35,155 nt of DNA from Bdellovibrionota bacterium (GTDB lineage: Bacteria; Bdellovibrionota; Bacteriovoracia; Bacteriovoracales; Bacteriovoracaceae), in NCBI GenBank assembly GCA_030828105.1, contig JAURDE010000006.1, positions 1-35,155 on the forward strand, in the 5' to 3' direction. Positions within the stretch are counted from its first letter, which is position 1. Each line of letters starts with the position of its first letter. Under the pieces are notes generated by a model, which searched no databases, had not been told where the DNA came from, and saw only the letters and a program-made list of their open reading frames with translations. Shown in pieces: positions 1 through 8,314 of the stretch. Made by a program: the position numbers and the translations under genes.

Positions 1-1320
1 ATGTCTATATTCATAGGAATTTTAAGTATTAAAATGCCTCAATTAAATGACGGTCAAAAGTTTTTAATTAGTGAACTAATGGATCTTTTTCCTTCAACGG
101 GAAAAAGGTTCGCTCTCAATCCTAGTTCATCTTTGTGGAAACAGAGAGACGTTCCCAATCTTCACTGGATGGAAAAGATAGACGACCGTCATCCATGGGA
201 TGTCTATATTCATATCCCCTTTTGCAAGAGTATTTGTACATTTTGTGGATGTAATATAAAAACAGCACAGGGACATGAGCAAGAAGGTGTATATATTGAT
301 AAAGTTCTTCAGGAGTGGAGTTTCTATCAAAAAGAACATCCCAATAATACTGTTAAAAACCTCTTCATTGGAGGAGGGACACCAAACGCTTTAAGTGAAA
401 AAAACATCTCTCGATTACTTGAGACATTTAATGCTCAAAATATCTATATTGAATTATCACCTCAACTTTTTAATGAGTCCCAAGCAAAGGCCCTTTCGTC
501 GTTCAATATTAAAAGAGTAACTTTTGGGATTCAGGATTTTAATAAAAAGGTATTAGATAATGTAAATAGGACTCAAAGCTTGAGTAAAGTGCATGAAGCT
601 ATTTACTTTTCTAGAAAATATAACTTAGGTGAAATTGCCACTGACCTTATCTATGGCCTTCCTTTTCAAAACCAACAATCAATAAAAGAGACATTGAGGC
701 AGATTCTAGAAATCGAACCTGATTTAATTCATTTTTACCCTCTTGCCCCCGTCCCTTGGCAAGAAGCAAGGCAAAGAGCATATGGACAATTTGAACTAAT
801 TCCTCAAAAACAAAAAAATATCCTCTATGACCTAGGCGCTTCAGATCTACTCAAAAATGGTTATAAAAACCTTGGTTTTAATGTTTTCCTTAGTAAGTAC
901 ACAACAATAAAAAACAATTCTTTACTAGATCGTAACATATGTGATGTGGCATCTGAATTAAGCACAACCTTAATTGGTTTAGGAGTTTCATCAATTTCTT
1001 ACTCAAAAGATATGTATGTACGAAACCATAAGATATTGGAAAAATACCTGTTTCAAGAACATAAAGAAAAGAAGCATTTTCCACTAGGACATTTTAGAAG
1101 AGCATCCGAAATAGAACTAGAAGCTTTATATAAAACCATTTTTATGAATGGGAAATTTAAGTGGGACGGAGATGATTTCCTTGAATTCTTAAAACATGGA
1201 CTGCTCGTCAAAAATAATGACCAATACCTAGTCACCGACATTGGCCGTCACTTTCTTCCTCAGCTTTATGCTAAAATTGAAGAAGCAAAATCCTCTTTAA
1301 TCAGCTCTAGACCGTACTAA
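1..1320 (+). CDS. hemN: Oxygen-independent coproporphyrinogen III oxidase (radical SAM, HemN)
   Basis: A radical SAM enzyme of haem synthesis that decarboxylates coproporphyrinogen III to protoporphyrinogen IX without oxygen, in the cytoplasm. Residues 70-84 carry the HemN form of the iron-sulphur motif: HIPFC, then C79, C82 and C84 (CX3CX2CXC). Further HemN marks are the glycine-rich FIGGGTP near residue 122, FGIQDFN near 175, and DLIYGLP near 218. The later part (residues 245-430) follows the HemN C-terminal region. The length (439 aa) is close to the family's roughly 450. The first ATG lies at base 1, so the true start could be upstream of the window, or at the in-frame ATG at 34. It ends 6 nt before the convergent fabI stop, leaving no room for a separate terminator. 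HemN-like proteins also include HemW, but the fourth cysteine of CXC and the length favour true HemN. Confidence 0.88.
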   Translation: MSIFIGILSIKMPQLNDGQKFLISELMDLFPSTGKRFALNPSSSLWKQRDVPNLHWMEKIDDRHPWDVYIHIPFCKSICTFCGCNIKTAQGHEQEGVYIDKVLQEWSFYQKEHPNNTVKNLFIGGGTPNALSEKNISRLLETFNAQNIYIELSPQLFNESQAKALSSFNIKRVTFGIQDFNKKVLDNVNRTQSLSKVHEAIYFSRKYNLGEIATDLIYGLPFQNQQSIKETLRQILEIEPDLIHFYPLAPVPWQEARQRAYGQFELIPQKQKNILYDLGASDLLKNGYKNLGFNVFLSKYTTIKNNSLLDRNICDVASELSTTLIGLGVSSISYSKDMYVRNHKILEKYLFQEHKEKKHFPLGHFRRASEIELEALYKTIFMNGKFKWDGDDFLEFLKHGLLVKNNDQYLVTDIGRHFLPQLYAKIEEAKSSLISSRPY

Positions 1321-1326
1321 AACTTT

Positions 1327-2097
1327 TTACATTCCAATAATTGAAATTCCGGAGTCTACGTACAGGACTTGTCCGGTTACATTATTAGAAAGATTAGAAG
1401 CTAGATAAACCGCAGTCCCTCCAATGTCATCAGGAGAAACATTTGTTCTAAGTGGTGCCCTTTCTTCAACGGTTGCTGTTAAACCTCTAACTCCCTTGAC
1501 CGCTGATGAGGCCAAAGTCTTGATGGGCCCAGAAGAGATGCAATTCACTTTTATACCCAATCTTCCTAAATCGTTAGCGAGGTATCTCATTGAAGCTTCA
1601 AGGGCAGCTTTTGCAACTCCCATGACATTATAACCATCTAATACCTTCTGAGACCCATGATAAGTCATGGCCATAATTGAGCCTCCTGGGTTCATTAAGC
1701 TCTGAAGATGATTGCTAATTCCAATAAGGGAAAATGCAGATATATCACATGCTAAGGCAAAGCCCTTTCTTGTTGTCTTCGAGAAATCAGACTGAAGGTC
1801 ATTTTTATCAGCGAAGGCAAGAGAGTGAACTAAAATATCAAACTTACCCCATTTTTGTTCAACTATGCTTTTAAGTTTGTCATAATGCTCATCATTAGTA
1901 ACATCCAGTTCGAAAACAAAATCTGCTGCGATTTCTTCGGATAGTGGCATTACTCTCTTTTTTAACTGGTCATTGAGATAGCTAAGAGCAATGGACGCCC
2001 CTTGCTTTTTCAAAGCTTTGGCAATCCCCCAAGCTATGGACTTATCATTTGCCACACCTAATATAAGTGCTTTTTTTCCTTCAAGTAATCCCGCCAT
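1327..2097 (-). CDS. fabI: Enoyl-[acyl-carrier-protein] reductase (NADH), FabI
   Basis: This enzyme reduces trans-2-enoyl-ACP in the last step of each round of type II fatty acid elongation. It is a short-chain dehydrogenase with the FabI nucleotide loop GVANDKSIAWGIA (residues 14-26), HSLAFA near 91-96 and the catalytic set Y146, Y156 and K163. With the start at the second of two adjacent ATGs (2097), these residues take exactly the E. coli FabI numbers, which is why I chose it. The SD AAGGAG (2105-2110) lies 7 nt from this ATG and 4 nt from the one at 2100. A TTG start at 2115 is possible but unlikely. The SD and start codon lie inside the 3' end of the upstream response regulator gene, so translation is probably coupled. 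The target of triclosan and isoniazid-type drugs belongs to this family. Confidence 0.95.
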   Translation of the reverse strand: MAGLLEGKKALILGVANDKSIAWGIAKALKKQGASIALSYLNDQLKKRVMPLSEEIAADFVFELDVTNDEHYDKLKSIVEQKWGKFDILVHSLAFADKNDLQSDFSKTTRKGFALACDISAFSLIGISNHLQSLMNPGGSIMAMTYHGSQKVLDGYNVMGVAKAALEASMRYLANDLGRLGIKVNCISSGPIKTLASSAVKGVRGLTATVEERAPLRTNVSPDDIGGTAVYLASNLSNNVTGQVLYVDSGISIIGM

Positions 2098-2782
2098 CAT
2101 TTGACTCCTTATCAAAAAAATAACCTACAGAACGCAAACTTCTAAAATATATAGGATTTTTTGGGTCTTTTTCAAAGTATTTTCTAAAACGGACTATAAA
2201 ATTATCCACGGTCCTTGTGGACATATCGGAATTATAACCCATAGCGTCTTTTATGATTCGCTGTCTAGAGACTGGAACTCCCTGGTTTTCAAAAAAGAAT
2301 TTCAAAAGTTTGGTCTCTTGATCGGTAAGCCTAATTGGCCCCTTTTCAGTTTTTCCAGCTCCTGTCTTAAGACAAACTTTATTAGGCCCAAAGGAAAAGT
2401 CTTCGGTGATACTAAGTTTTGCACTTCTTTTTAATAAACTTTTTACCCTTAGCAATAACTCTTCTAGGTCAAAAGGCTTGGTTAGGTAATCATCTACCCC
2501 GTTTTTAAAGCAGTTGTTTTTAGATCCCTGTATATCCTTTGCCGATAGAACAAGAATGGGAATATCTTCATCGACGTCCCTAATTGACTTAAGGACATGT
2601 TCCCCGCTTAATTTTGGTAGCATAAGATCTAGGATAACAATATCACAACGCATAGAGTTATAAAGATCTAGCCCATCTACTCCATTTTTGGCCAAATAGC
2701 ATTCATACCCTTCCATTTCTAAGTTCAACCTTAGCCCTTCAGCAATATGAGTTTCATCTTCTATTAGAAGAACTTTAGTCAT
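2081..2782 (-). CDS. OmpR-family response regulator
   Basis: This is a 233-aa two-component regulator with an N-terminal receiver domain (IEDE acid pocket at residues 7-10, phospho-acceptor D52 in ILDLMLP, lysine in LTKPFDL near 102) and a C-terminal winged-helix DNA-binding domain (about 135-225, with RLTDQE and STRTVDNFIVRFRKYF typical of the OmpR/PhoB fold). The start at 2782 gives the canonical MTKVLLIEDE N terminus and has GGGAG 5 nt upstream; the longer open frame to 2842 is unlikely. The start overlaps the kinase stop by 8 nt and the stop lies 17 nt inside fabI, so kinase, regulator and fabI form one tight operon. Its targets cannot be read from the sequence; the link to fabI suggests a role in envelope lipid control, which is inference. 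Confidence 0.93.
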   Translation of the reverse strand: MTKVLLIEDETHIAEGLRLNLEMEGYECYLAKNGVDGLDLYNSMRCDIVILDLMLPKLSGEHVLKSIRDVDEDIPILVLSAKDIQGSKNNCFKNGVDDYLTKPFDLEELLLRVKSLLKRSAKLSITEDFSFGPNKVCLKTGAGKTEKGPIRLTDQETKLLKFFFENQGVPVSRQRIIKDAMGYNSDMSTRTVDNFIVRFRKYFEKDPKNPIYFRSLRSVGYFFDKESNDGGIT

Positions 2783-3740
2783 AAGATCTCCCAGGCACAT
2801 CCCCAGCAGGGAAAGAAAGGGTAAAAATAGCTCCTTCACCATCCCCTACACTTTCGGCCTTTATTTTTCCTTTATGAATTTTAGCGATGGCCTTAACTAG
2901 GTAAAGCCCTAGACCACTTCCTCGTGCAGAGTTTTTACCTTGGTAAAACTTTTGAAAGATATCCTTTAATTCATGTTTTTTCAGCCCATTCCCATTATCT
3001 TGAATTTTTAAAGTTACTCTTTTTCCTGTTTGATCTAGAAATATTTTAATTTTCGATTTTCCCTTATCATTGTGAAAAATACTGTTACTAAGAAGATTAG
3101 AAACCATAATATCAAAAAGACTTGGGTTTAAATTTAGAAAGATCTTTTGATCATCACCATCTATTATCTCCACTTCTGCTTCATCTAAAAGTGTCGAGTT
3201 TTTATCTAATACTTCTTTTAATATCTTTTTAACATCTGTAGGCCTTAAGGCGAATGCCTTTTTACTTTCATCTACTCGAGAAAAATTAAGAATACTTTCA
3301 ACGTTAGATGATAGCCTCTCCACATCTCTTCCCATGAACCCAAGATACTCTAATTGTTTTTCTCTTGGTAAATTATGTTTTTCCATAGTATTGAGAAACA
3401 ATTTCAAGGAGGTAATGGGCGTTTTAAGTTCATGAGTAAAGCCATTAAAAAAATTTTGTTGTTTTCTATAAAGCGACACCCATTTACTATAATAAACAAA
3501 AATTATTATCAGACCTGCAATTATACAAGCAACAAGAACGGCCAATGTAATAATCACAATCCAGTTTTCTTTTGAAGAAATGGCCGAAGGATCTAAATTA
3601 AATTTAAGGATTAATTTGTCCACAGTTTGATAGAGCTTAAAATACCAGTGAATATAGATATATAATGAGGCAACTAGGGCCAAAATAGAGAATATAAATA
3701 CAGACAATGGGTGAAATAACCACCTTCTATGACTCAACAT
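2775..3740 (-). CDS. Membrane sensor histidine kinase, partner of the 2081-2782 regulator
   Basis: A 321-aa inner-membrane kinase. Two membrane segments (about residues 13-30 and 60-84) enclose a short periplasmic loop of only about 30 residues, so it has no large sensor domain and may sense the membrane itself or a partner. HisKA follows with H103 in FTHELKTPITS, then the ATPase N box (NLLSNSIFHN), G1 box (DNGNGL) and G2 box (GSGLGLYLVKAI). It overlaps the regulator start by 8 nt. The start is uncertain: ATG 3740 gives MLSHRRW and is preceded by TGCTATAAA ending exactly 6 nt upstream with no SD, which looks like a leaderless promoter. An in-frame ATG at 3761 and a TTG at 3767 are alternatives, also without a clear SD. 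Confidence 0.9.
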   Translation of the reverse strand: MLSHRRWLFHPLSVFIFSILALVASLYIYIHWYFKLYQTVDKLILKFNLDPSAISSKENWIVIITLAVLVACIIAGLIIIFVYYSKWVSLYRKQQNFFNGFTHELKTPITSLKLFLNTMEKHNLPREKQLEYLGFMGRDVERLSSNVESILNFSRVDESKKAFALRPTDVKKILKEVLDKNSTLLDEAEVEIIDGDDQKIFLNLNPSLFDIMVSNLLSNSIFHNDKGKSKIKIFLDQTGKRVTLKIQDNGNGLKKHELKDIFQKFYQGKNSARGSGLGLYLVKAIAKIHKGKIKAESVGDGEGAIFTLSFPAGDVPGRSYD

Positions 3741-3746
3741 GCCATG

Positions 3747-3755
3747 TTTATAGCA
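3747..3755 (-). promoter_or_regulatory. Extended -10 element for a possible leaderless kinase mRNA
   Basis: On the reverse strand TGC-TATAAA is followed by six bases and then the ATG at 3740. With normal start-site spacing, transcription would begin at or next to that A. No SD precedes the ATG. No good -35 is visible, which an extended -10 can tolerate. It overlaps the alternative upstream start codons, so both cannot be right. Confidence 0.35.
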
Positions 3756-3826
3756 CACCATGACCAAAGATTAAAGTACGCTTTTTACCTAAATTCTGAT
3801 TCAAATGATCCGAAAAGCTCAGGTAT

Positions 3827-4558
3827 ATGAATAGCTCAGATGATGATAATGAATACAAAAAACTCGTCATGGTCCTTTGCCATGACCTGAATAATAGTAT
3901 TGGCATTATCAAAAACAGCATTAAGTTGATTAGAAAGATGGGCGAACATCCACACCCTAAATTTCCACCTACAATGGATAAGATTGAAAGAGCGATTGAT
4001 AATGTTAACGAACTTGTTACTTCTATTAAAGATTATGAGGCCATTAAAAATGGTAAGAAAGAATTTGAATTAGAAGATGTACCCTTTGATGATATCATTA
4101 ATCATACCATGTTCATGTTTCAAGACAAGGCCGAAGAAAAAGATATCAAACTCATTTTTATAAATGAAATACCAAGTGAAACCTTTCTTAAAATTGAACC
4201 AACTAGTTTTAAAAACAGTGTTATAAGCAACCTACTTTCCAACGCAATTAAATTTACTCCTAGAGATAAGAGTATTGAAATAAAGGGATGGGTTGATGGC
4301 GACCAGATTATGATAAGCGTAAAAGACCAAGGAATTGGGATTCCTCAAGAGCTTATTGATAAACTCTTTAATCCAAATGAAAAAACAACTCGTGATGGAA
4401 CCGGAGGAGAAAAAGGTACTGGATTTGGAATGCCTTTAGTTAAACTCTATTTAAATAAATTTAATGGTGATATAAGAGTTGAATCAAAAGAAAAAGATAA
4501 ACACCCAGAAGATCACGGTACTACAATGGTGTTAAATCTACCAATAGTTAAAGAGTAG
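3827..4558 (+). CDS. Soluble histidine kinase without a sensor domain
   Basis: A 243-aa cytoplasmic protein made only of a kinase core. The likely phospho-accepting histidine lies in VLCHDLNNSIG near residue 20, followed by a helical dimerisation region. The HATPase domain shows NLLSNAIKFTP (N box), VKDQGIGIP (G1) and GTGFGMPLVKLY (G2). There is no membrane segment, PAS or GAF domain in front, so input must come from another protein. The HDLNN form is seen in many kinases of complex sensory systems. It is divergent from the 2775-3740 kinase and tail-to-tail with cheR, overlapping it by 11 nt. No response regulator is adjacent on this strand. Start ATG 3827 has only a weak AGG 3 nt upstream. 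A phosphotransfer partner is unknown. Confidence 0.85.
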   Translation: MNSSDDDNEYKKLVMVLCHDLNNSIGIIKNSIKLIRKMGEHPHPKFPPTMDKIERAIDNVNELVTSIKDYEAIKNGKKEFELEDVPFDDIINHTMFMFQDKAEEKDIKLIFINEIPSETFLKIEPTSFKNSVISNLLSNAIKFTPRDKSIEIKGWVDGDQIMISVKDQGIGIPQELIDKLFNPNEKTTRDGTGGEKGTGFGMPLVKLYLNKFNGDIRVESKEKDKHPEDHGTTMVLNLPIVKE

Positions 4559-5378
4559 CTTTTTTTTCTTTCTGATAGATCGTCATTCCTTCAAAAGTTA
4601 CTCTTTTAAAATCTGACTCTATGCTAATTAAGCTTTCCCCATTACCTAGAAACATATATCCACCTGGCTTAAGGGCCGAATATATATGATTAATAACATC
4701 ACTTTTATTTTTAACATCCTGGTAAATAAGAACATTTCGACAAAAGATAATATGATATTTGTTAGCTGGGTAGTTTCCTGTAAGTAAGTTAAACTCTGAG
4801 AATAACACCTTATTCATAATTTTCTTAGCAATCTGCCAATCTCCAGTTTCTAATTGAGTAAAGTATTTCATGAGAAGGTCGATTGGAAGTCCACGCTGTA
4901 CGTCCAAACCATTGTATATTCCGCTCTTAGCTTTTTCCAAAATTTTTTTGGAGATATCACTCGCATCAACGCTCGTTAGCTGAAAATTTTTCGGAGGAAG
5001 ATCACTATCTATAGACATGAGAATTGAATATGGCTCTTGTCCAGAACTACAAGCACAAGACCAAATTTTTAATGGGTCATTTGGATAAACCTTTTCTAAT
5101 TCAGGTATAACAAAATTAGTTAACGTTTTAAAAGGCTTAATGTCTCTAAAGAAAAAAGTTTCGTTATTTGTTGAGATATTATTTAAAACAGCTTCCATAT
5201 CGGGTGTAATTTTTTCCTTAAACAACCAATACAACGCCTGGGTATCCTCAACTTCAAAAAGTTTAACCATATCTTTAATTCTAGATTCCAAACGATAGTA
5301 ATCTTTTTCCAAATAGACCATTCCACTTCTATCGTAAATTAAATCTGCAAAAAATTTAAAAACCTCTTTAGGTATCAT
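4548..5378 (-). CDS. cheR: CheR-type chemoreceptor glutamate methyltransferase
   Basis: This enzyme transfers methyl groups from S-adenosylmethionine to glutamates of chemoreceptors. The N-terminal helical CheR domain (about residues 5-75) is followed by the SAM domain, with NNETFFFRD near 70-78, the SAM loop CACSSGQEPYS near 108-118, DASDIS near 139 and IIFCRNVLIYQ near 210. The 276-aa length is normal for CheR. SD AAAGG lies 7 nt before ATG 5378. No cheB, cheA, cheW, or receptor gene is in the window, so this is an orphan CheR, possibly serving a non-chemotaxis pathway with the neighbouring soluble kinase. The 3' ends of the two genes overlap by 11 nt. Confidence 0.93.
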   Translation of the reverse strand: MIPKEVFKFFADLIYDRSGMVYLEKDYYRLESRIKDMVKLFEVEDTQALYWLFKEKITPDMEAVLNNISTNNETFFFRDIKPFKTLTNFVIPELEKVYPNDPLKIWSCACSSGQEPYSILMSIDSDLPPKNFQLTSVDASDISKKILEKAKSGIYNGLDVQRGLPIDLLMKYFTQLETGDWQIAKKIMNKVLFSEFNLLTGNYPANKYHIIFCRNVLIYQDVKNKSDVINHIYSALKPGGYMFLGNGESLISIESDFKRVTFEGMTIYQKEKKATL

Positions 5379-5453
5379 TCTCAGACCTTTAGTAATTTGT
5401 TTTTCCTATTTTTTTTCGGTATTTTAAATATATACATTTAAAAAAATGTCATT

Positions 5454-5801
5454 ATGGATAGAAAAGAGATATTAATTCAAAAGAGCTGTACCTTTTTACT
5501 GTGTTTAATAACCTTTTCTCTTCTTTCATGCTCAAGTATATCTATAAACAAAGCGCCTAAGGTAAAAAAAACAAAAAAGTATATATCAATTAAACCAAAA
5601 CAAGAGTTTAACAAATATCGGGCCATAATAGATCAAAAGTTATCCTATTATTGCTTTCTATCCAAAAATTTAAAAAAATTTAATACTGAACAAAAGTGTA
5701 TTGAATATATTAATTCGACCTATAGAAGATGTATGGACAAAAATGAATGGATAGAGTCTCCCCAGCTCGTCCAATGCATTGATAAATATCTTAATATTTG
5801 A
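5454..5801 (+). CDS. Small cysteine-rich lipoprotein, unrecognised
   Basis: A 115-aa predicted lipoprotein: basic N terminus, hydrophobic stretch FLLCLITFSLL and lipobox LLSC with the lipidated Cys near residue 26. After a lysine-rich linker, the C-terminal half holds four further cysteines (YYCF, QKCIE, RRCMD, VQCID), spaced as in a small helical domain closed by two disulphides. This would suit a periplasmic or outer-membrane location. I do not recognise the family. ATG 5454 has no clear SD. It reads in the same direction as the next lipoprotein gene, 46 nt away, which has its own SD. Confidence 0.65.
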   Translation: MDRKEILIQKSCTFLLCLITFSLLSCSSISINKAPKVKKTKKYISIKPKQEFNKYRAIIDQKLSYYCFLSKNLKKFNTEQKCIEYINSTYRRCMDKNEWIESPQLVQCIDKYLNI

Positions 5802-5847
5802 CAATCTAATTTCTAAATCTGAAAATTTAATTATATAAGGAGACACT

Positions 5848-6294
5848 ATGAAAGCATTATTGCTATCAGCATTACTTCCATTATTTTTGTTATCTTGTAC
5901 TTCTATTAATAAAGGCCATTTAAACTCAGGAATTCATCTTTCTGTAACAAGTGAAATGAATGCTCGTATTGAAGTTGATACTACAAAAAAGCTGACTGGC
6001 TACGCTTCAGGTGTCTATCTCCTTCACCTTTTCAAAGTCAGTGGGGACTCAAAATATGCTGACGGAATAAAGTATGGAAATGTAGAGGCAAGTTTCCTAG
6101 AAAAATGGTTTAGTAAGGTATATGACGTAAAGGCCGCCGCTAGTTACAATGCAATTCGAACAAGCAACGCTGACGTCCTTGTTTCTCCTCAGTACATAAT
6201 TGAAACAAACAACTGGAACCCTCTCTACAAGCAAATAAAAGTCAAAGTGACTGGTTACCCCGGAAGAATTGTTAGTATAAAAAATAAGCTATAA
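5848..6294 (+). CDS. TRL-like small lipoprotein
   Basis: A 148-aa predicted lipoprotein with signal peptide and lipobox LLSC (lipidated Cys at residue 17). The mature part includes AASYNAIRTSNADVLVSPQY and a terminal KVKVTGYPGRIVSIK strand. That layout, an alanine/asparagine helix, ADVLV-P-Y and a GYP strand, resembles the TRL-like / small envelope lipoprotein families of Gram-negative bacteria; the match is from memory of the pattern, not a search. The start has the SD AAGGAG 6 nt upstream. Its stop codon overlaps the next start as TAATG, so the two proteins are probably made together. Confidence 0.75.
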   Translation: MKALLLSALLPLFLLSCTSINKGHLNSGIHLSVTSEMNARIEVDTTKKLTGYASGVYLLHLFKVSGDSKYADGIKYGNVEASFLEKWFSKVYDVKAAASYNAIRTSNADVLVSPQYIIETNNWNPLYKQIKVKVTGYPGRIVSIKNKL

Positions 6295-7031
6295 TGAAAA
6301 AGTTAATTTCATTCTTGATTGTTTTACATTTAAACGTAGTATTCGGACTTGAGGTTGAAAATAAACTCATATTTAGAATCATTTCCATCTCTTCCTCCAA
6401 GAAAACAATTCTTATAAATAAAGGACAGGAGGATGGCCTTAAGATTGGTGATCAAGCTAAATTTATAAATAAAGATGGCACTAGCTACGCATTGGCGACA
6501 GTGAGAAAAACAAGCCCTGGAAGAAGCCTCTGGTCAATATTTAGAATAAATAGCACTACTGAATTATATAAAAATAACGTAACACAGTTAAAGATCATTG
6601 AGCCGGTTAAGCTAACTGAGGATAGCTCAAAGCTTATTTTAGGGGAAAAGCCTGTAGGCATGAGTTCAGAAAAAATTCCTCTTGCTCCTACCCAACAAAA
6701 AAATGGTATCGTAAGCTACAGGGATGTAACGAATATTAAAAAATATAGAAATTATTCCAGTCTTGAAGATCATTTTTCAAAAAAAAGAGATCCTAGTGTA
6801 AGCTGGGAAAGAATAGATCAAGATTATTTTCCTTATTCTGATAAAGTCAAAATTAAAAAGATTTTAGTTAAAGAAAGCTTTAAATCTCTAGAAACAAAAC
6901 CCCAGTCTGCAAAAGTCCTATTGAGTTTACGCAAAGAGTTTTCATCTATTTTAGATGAACCCCCTTATAAAATCAGCAAAAAAGAGATTGAAAAAACTTA
7001 CTCATCCTTAGAAGACTTCGATTACCGTTGA
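6294..7031 (+). CDS. Exported protein with FlgT-C-like small beta domain, unrecognised
   Basis: A 245-aa protein with a cleavable-looking signal peptide (MKKLISFLIVLHLNVVFG). Residues about 25-100 contain a segment of the type N-x-G-x-x-DGLKIGD-x-x-x-F, seen in FlgT C-terminal and related SH3-like envelope domains. The remaining 140 residues are charged, low in hydrophobicity and unrecognised. It is translationally coupled to the upstream TRL-like lipoprotein gene by a 1-nt overlap, so the two may act as one envelope unit. The 3' end overlaps the convergent gene 7022-7720 by 10 nt. The FlgT comparison is tentative; no flagellar genes are nearby. Confidence 0.7.
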   Translation: MKKLISFLIVLHLNVVFGLEVENKLIFRIISISSSKKTILINKGQEDGLKIGDQAKFINKDGTSYALATVRKTSPGRSLWSIFRINSTTELYKNNVTQLKIIEPVKLTEDSSKLILGEKPVGMSSEKIPLAPTQQKNGIVSYRDVTNIKKYRNYSSLEDHFSKKRDPSVSWERIDQDYFPYSDKVKIKKILVKESFKSLETKPQSAKVLLSLRKEFSSILDEPPYKISKKEIEKTYSSLEDFDYR

Positions 7032-7720
7032 GGCAATAACGTCGTTAGCATTTTTTCATCACCAACAGATAAAAGGTAACGCGAAATATTTCTCATTAAT
7101 AAGTTTCTATTTTCTGAACTTAAGGAATTATAAATTGTTAAGAAACCTTTTGCAGAAGAAATTAAGCTTTTTAACTTTTCCATACCTAAAAAGTCCTTAA
7201 AATGTAGCATTAACAGAATCATAACATCAGTCTGAGCAATTCTATTACTCGATATTTCGATAAGAGATTTGAAGTTTTTATCTCTAATAATAGAAACAAT
7301 TTCTTTGGCATATGCTGGGTTTTCTCCTTGTAGTTCCCAAAGCTTGAAATAAAAACCTAAGAGATAGGCTCGAGAGAAACCTTGTACTGAATATAAAGAG
7401 TAATCTTCTTCCAAGTCAACCAGATCATGAATAAGCGTTGTCTCAAGCTTCTTAGAGTACTGATTATATTTGGCAAAATGTAAATATTGATTAGCTAATT
7501 TGTCACGAACGCCATGCCAACCTAACTTTTTTAATATGACAGAAAAATCAAACTCCTCTCCCGATTCAGAAGGAAAAGACATTTTCGCCAAGCTATAAAA
7601 AGCTTTGTTACTGACGGCCTTAGTGGGTAAGGATTTAAAAGATATACCAACGCTTTCCATGTTCACCTGAAAAAGGCGAGCAAATTCAACGGGCATAGTG
7701 ACAAATTCAAAGTATTCCAT
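7022..7720 (-). CDS. Unrecognised protein, largely helical
   Basis: A 232-aa protein without signal peptide or membrane segment. The sequence looks mainly alpha-helical, with leucine-rich stretches near the C terminus (VMILLMLHF, NLLMRNISRYLLS). I do not recognise a family or catalytic motif. The start ATG 7720 has no SD; instead TAATAT lies exactly 6 nt upstream, as in the divergent gene 7797-8309. The 3' end overlaps the exported-protein gene by 10 nt. Base composition and codon use look like the neighbours. Confidence 0.6.
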   Translation of the reverse strand: MEYFEFVTMPVEFARLFQVNMESVGISFKSLPTKAVSNKAFYSLAKMSFPSESGEEFDFSVILKKLGWHGVRDKLANQYLHFAKYNQYSKKLETTLIHDLVDLEEDYSLYSVQGFSRAYLLGFYFKLWELQGENPAYAKEIVSIIRDKNFKSLIEISSNRIAQTDVMILLMLHFKDFLGMEKLKSLISSAKGFLTIYNSLSSENRNLLMRNISRYLLSVGDEKMLTTLLPQR

Positions 7721-7726
7721 GTTTTT

Positions 7727-7732
7727 ATATTA
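7727..7732 (-). promoter_or_regulatory. -10-like TAATAT, possible leaderless start
   Basis: On the reverse strand TAATAT is followed by six bases (AAAAAC) and ATG 7720, and no SD is present. The spacing would place the transcription start at the start codon. No clear -35 is seen, and in such AT-rich DNA the match alone is weak. Confidence 0.22.
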
Positions 7733-7784
7733 CAAAACTTAGCTTGTTTAAAACAGAAAATTTTTATTAATCATTAATTTAGAT

Positions 7785-7790
7785 TATAAT
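7785..7790 (+). promoter_or_regulatory. Perfect -10 TATAAT, possible leaderless start
   Basis: TATAAT is followed by six bases (TTATTT) and ATG 7797. There is no SD before this ATG, so the mRNA may begin at the start codon. The -35 region is AT-rich without a good match to TTGACA. Confidence 0.4.
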
Positions 7791-7796
7791 TTATTT

Positions 7797-8309
7797 ATGA
7801 AACTTCCACTATATGATGAGCTTAAAATTAAAAATTTTAAAGTAGACAATCTCGTAGAGCGATTCAAAAAGGCAAATGTTGGAGAATCCCCTTACTACAT
7901 CCATATTGATCACATTGAGATGAGCTCATCTGAGGTTATCAAAAACATTGAGCAAGCTCTAAAAGAAATAGGTATTTACCCGGGTATTCCTTACCCCTTG
8001 GCCATTATTACAAAGGAAAATATACAGGAGAATTGTAAATTAAAAGTCTTTAGCTCAAAAGAGAACGTCACACCCTATTTTAGTAATTTAAAACCCAAAA
8101 GATTAAAGGGCAAAGAAATTGGATTACTGAATAAGGTTGATGCTTTAACTCAAAAAATTAAAAACCTTGATATTTACCCGATCATGGATGAATTCCAAGA
8201 AAAAATAAAAAAACAGAGATTATTATCTAAAAATATTAACTTTCTGAGTAAATTAGAACACACAATAAACAATATCAAACCTACAGATGATGAAATAGAG
8301 GATGAGTAA
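7797..8309 (+). CDS. Unrecognised cytoplasmic protein
   Basis: A 170-aa protein with no signal peptide or membrane segment. The N-terminal half looks like a mixed alpha/beta domain (YYIHIDHIEMSS, then IGIYPGIPYPLAII). The C-terminal half is lysine-rich and helical, possibly coiled coil, ending in the acidic tail DDEIEDE. I recognise no family. The next gene begins 5 nt after the stop, so the two form a small operon and may encode partners. The start lacks an SD and has TATAAT exactly 6 nt upstream. Confidence 0.6.
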   Translation: MKLPLYDELKIKNFKVDNLVERFKKANVGESPYYIHIDHIEMSSSEVIKNIEQALKEIGIYPGIPYPLAIITKENIQENCKLKVFSSKENVTPYFSNLKPKRLKGKEIGLLNKVDALTQKIKNLDIYPIMDEFQEKIKKQRLLSKNINFLSKLEHTINNIKPTDDEIEDE

Positions 8310-8314
8310 CAACA

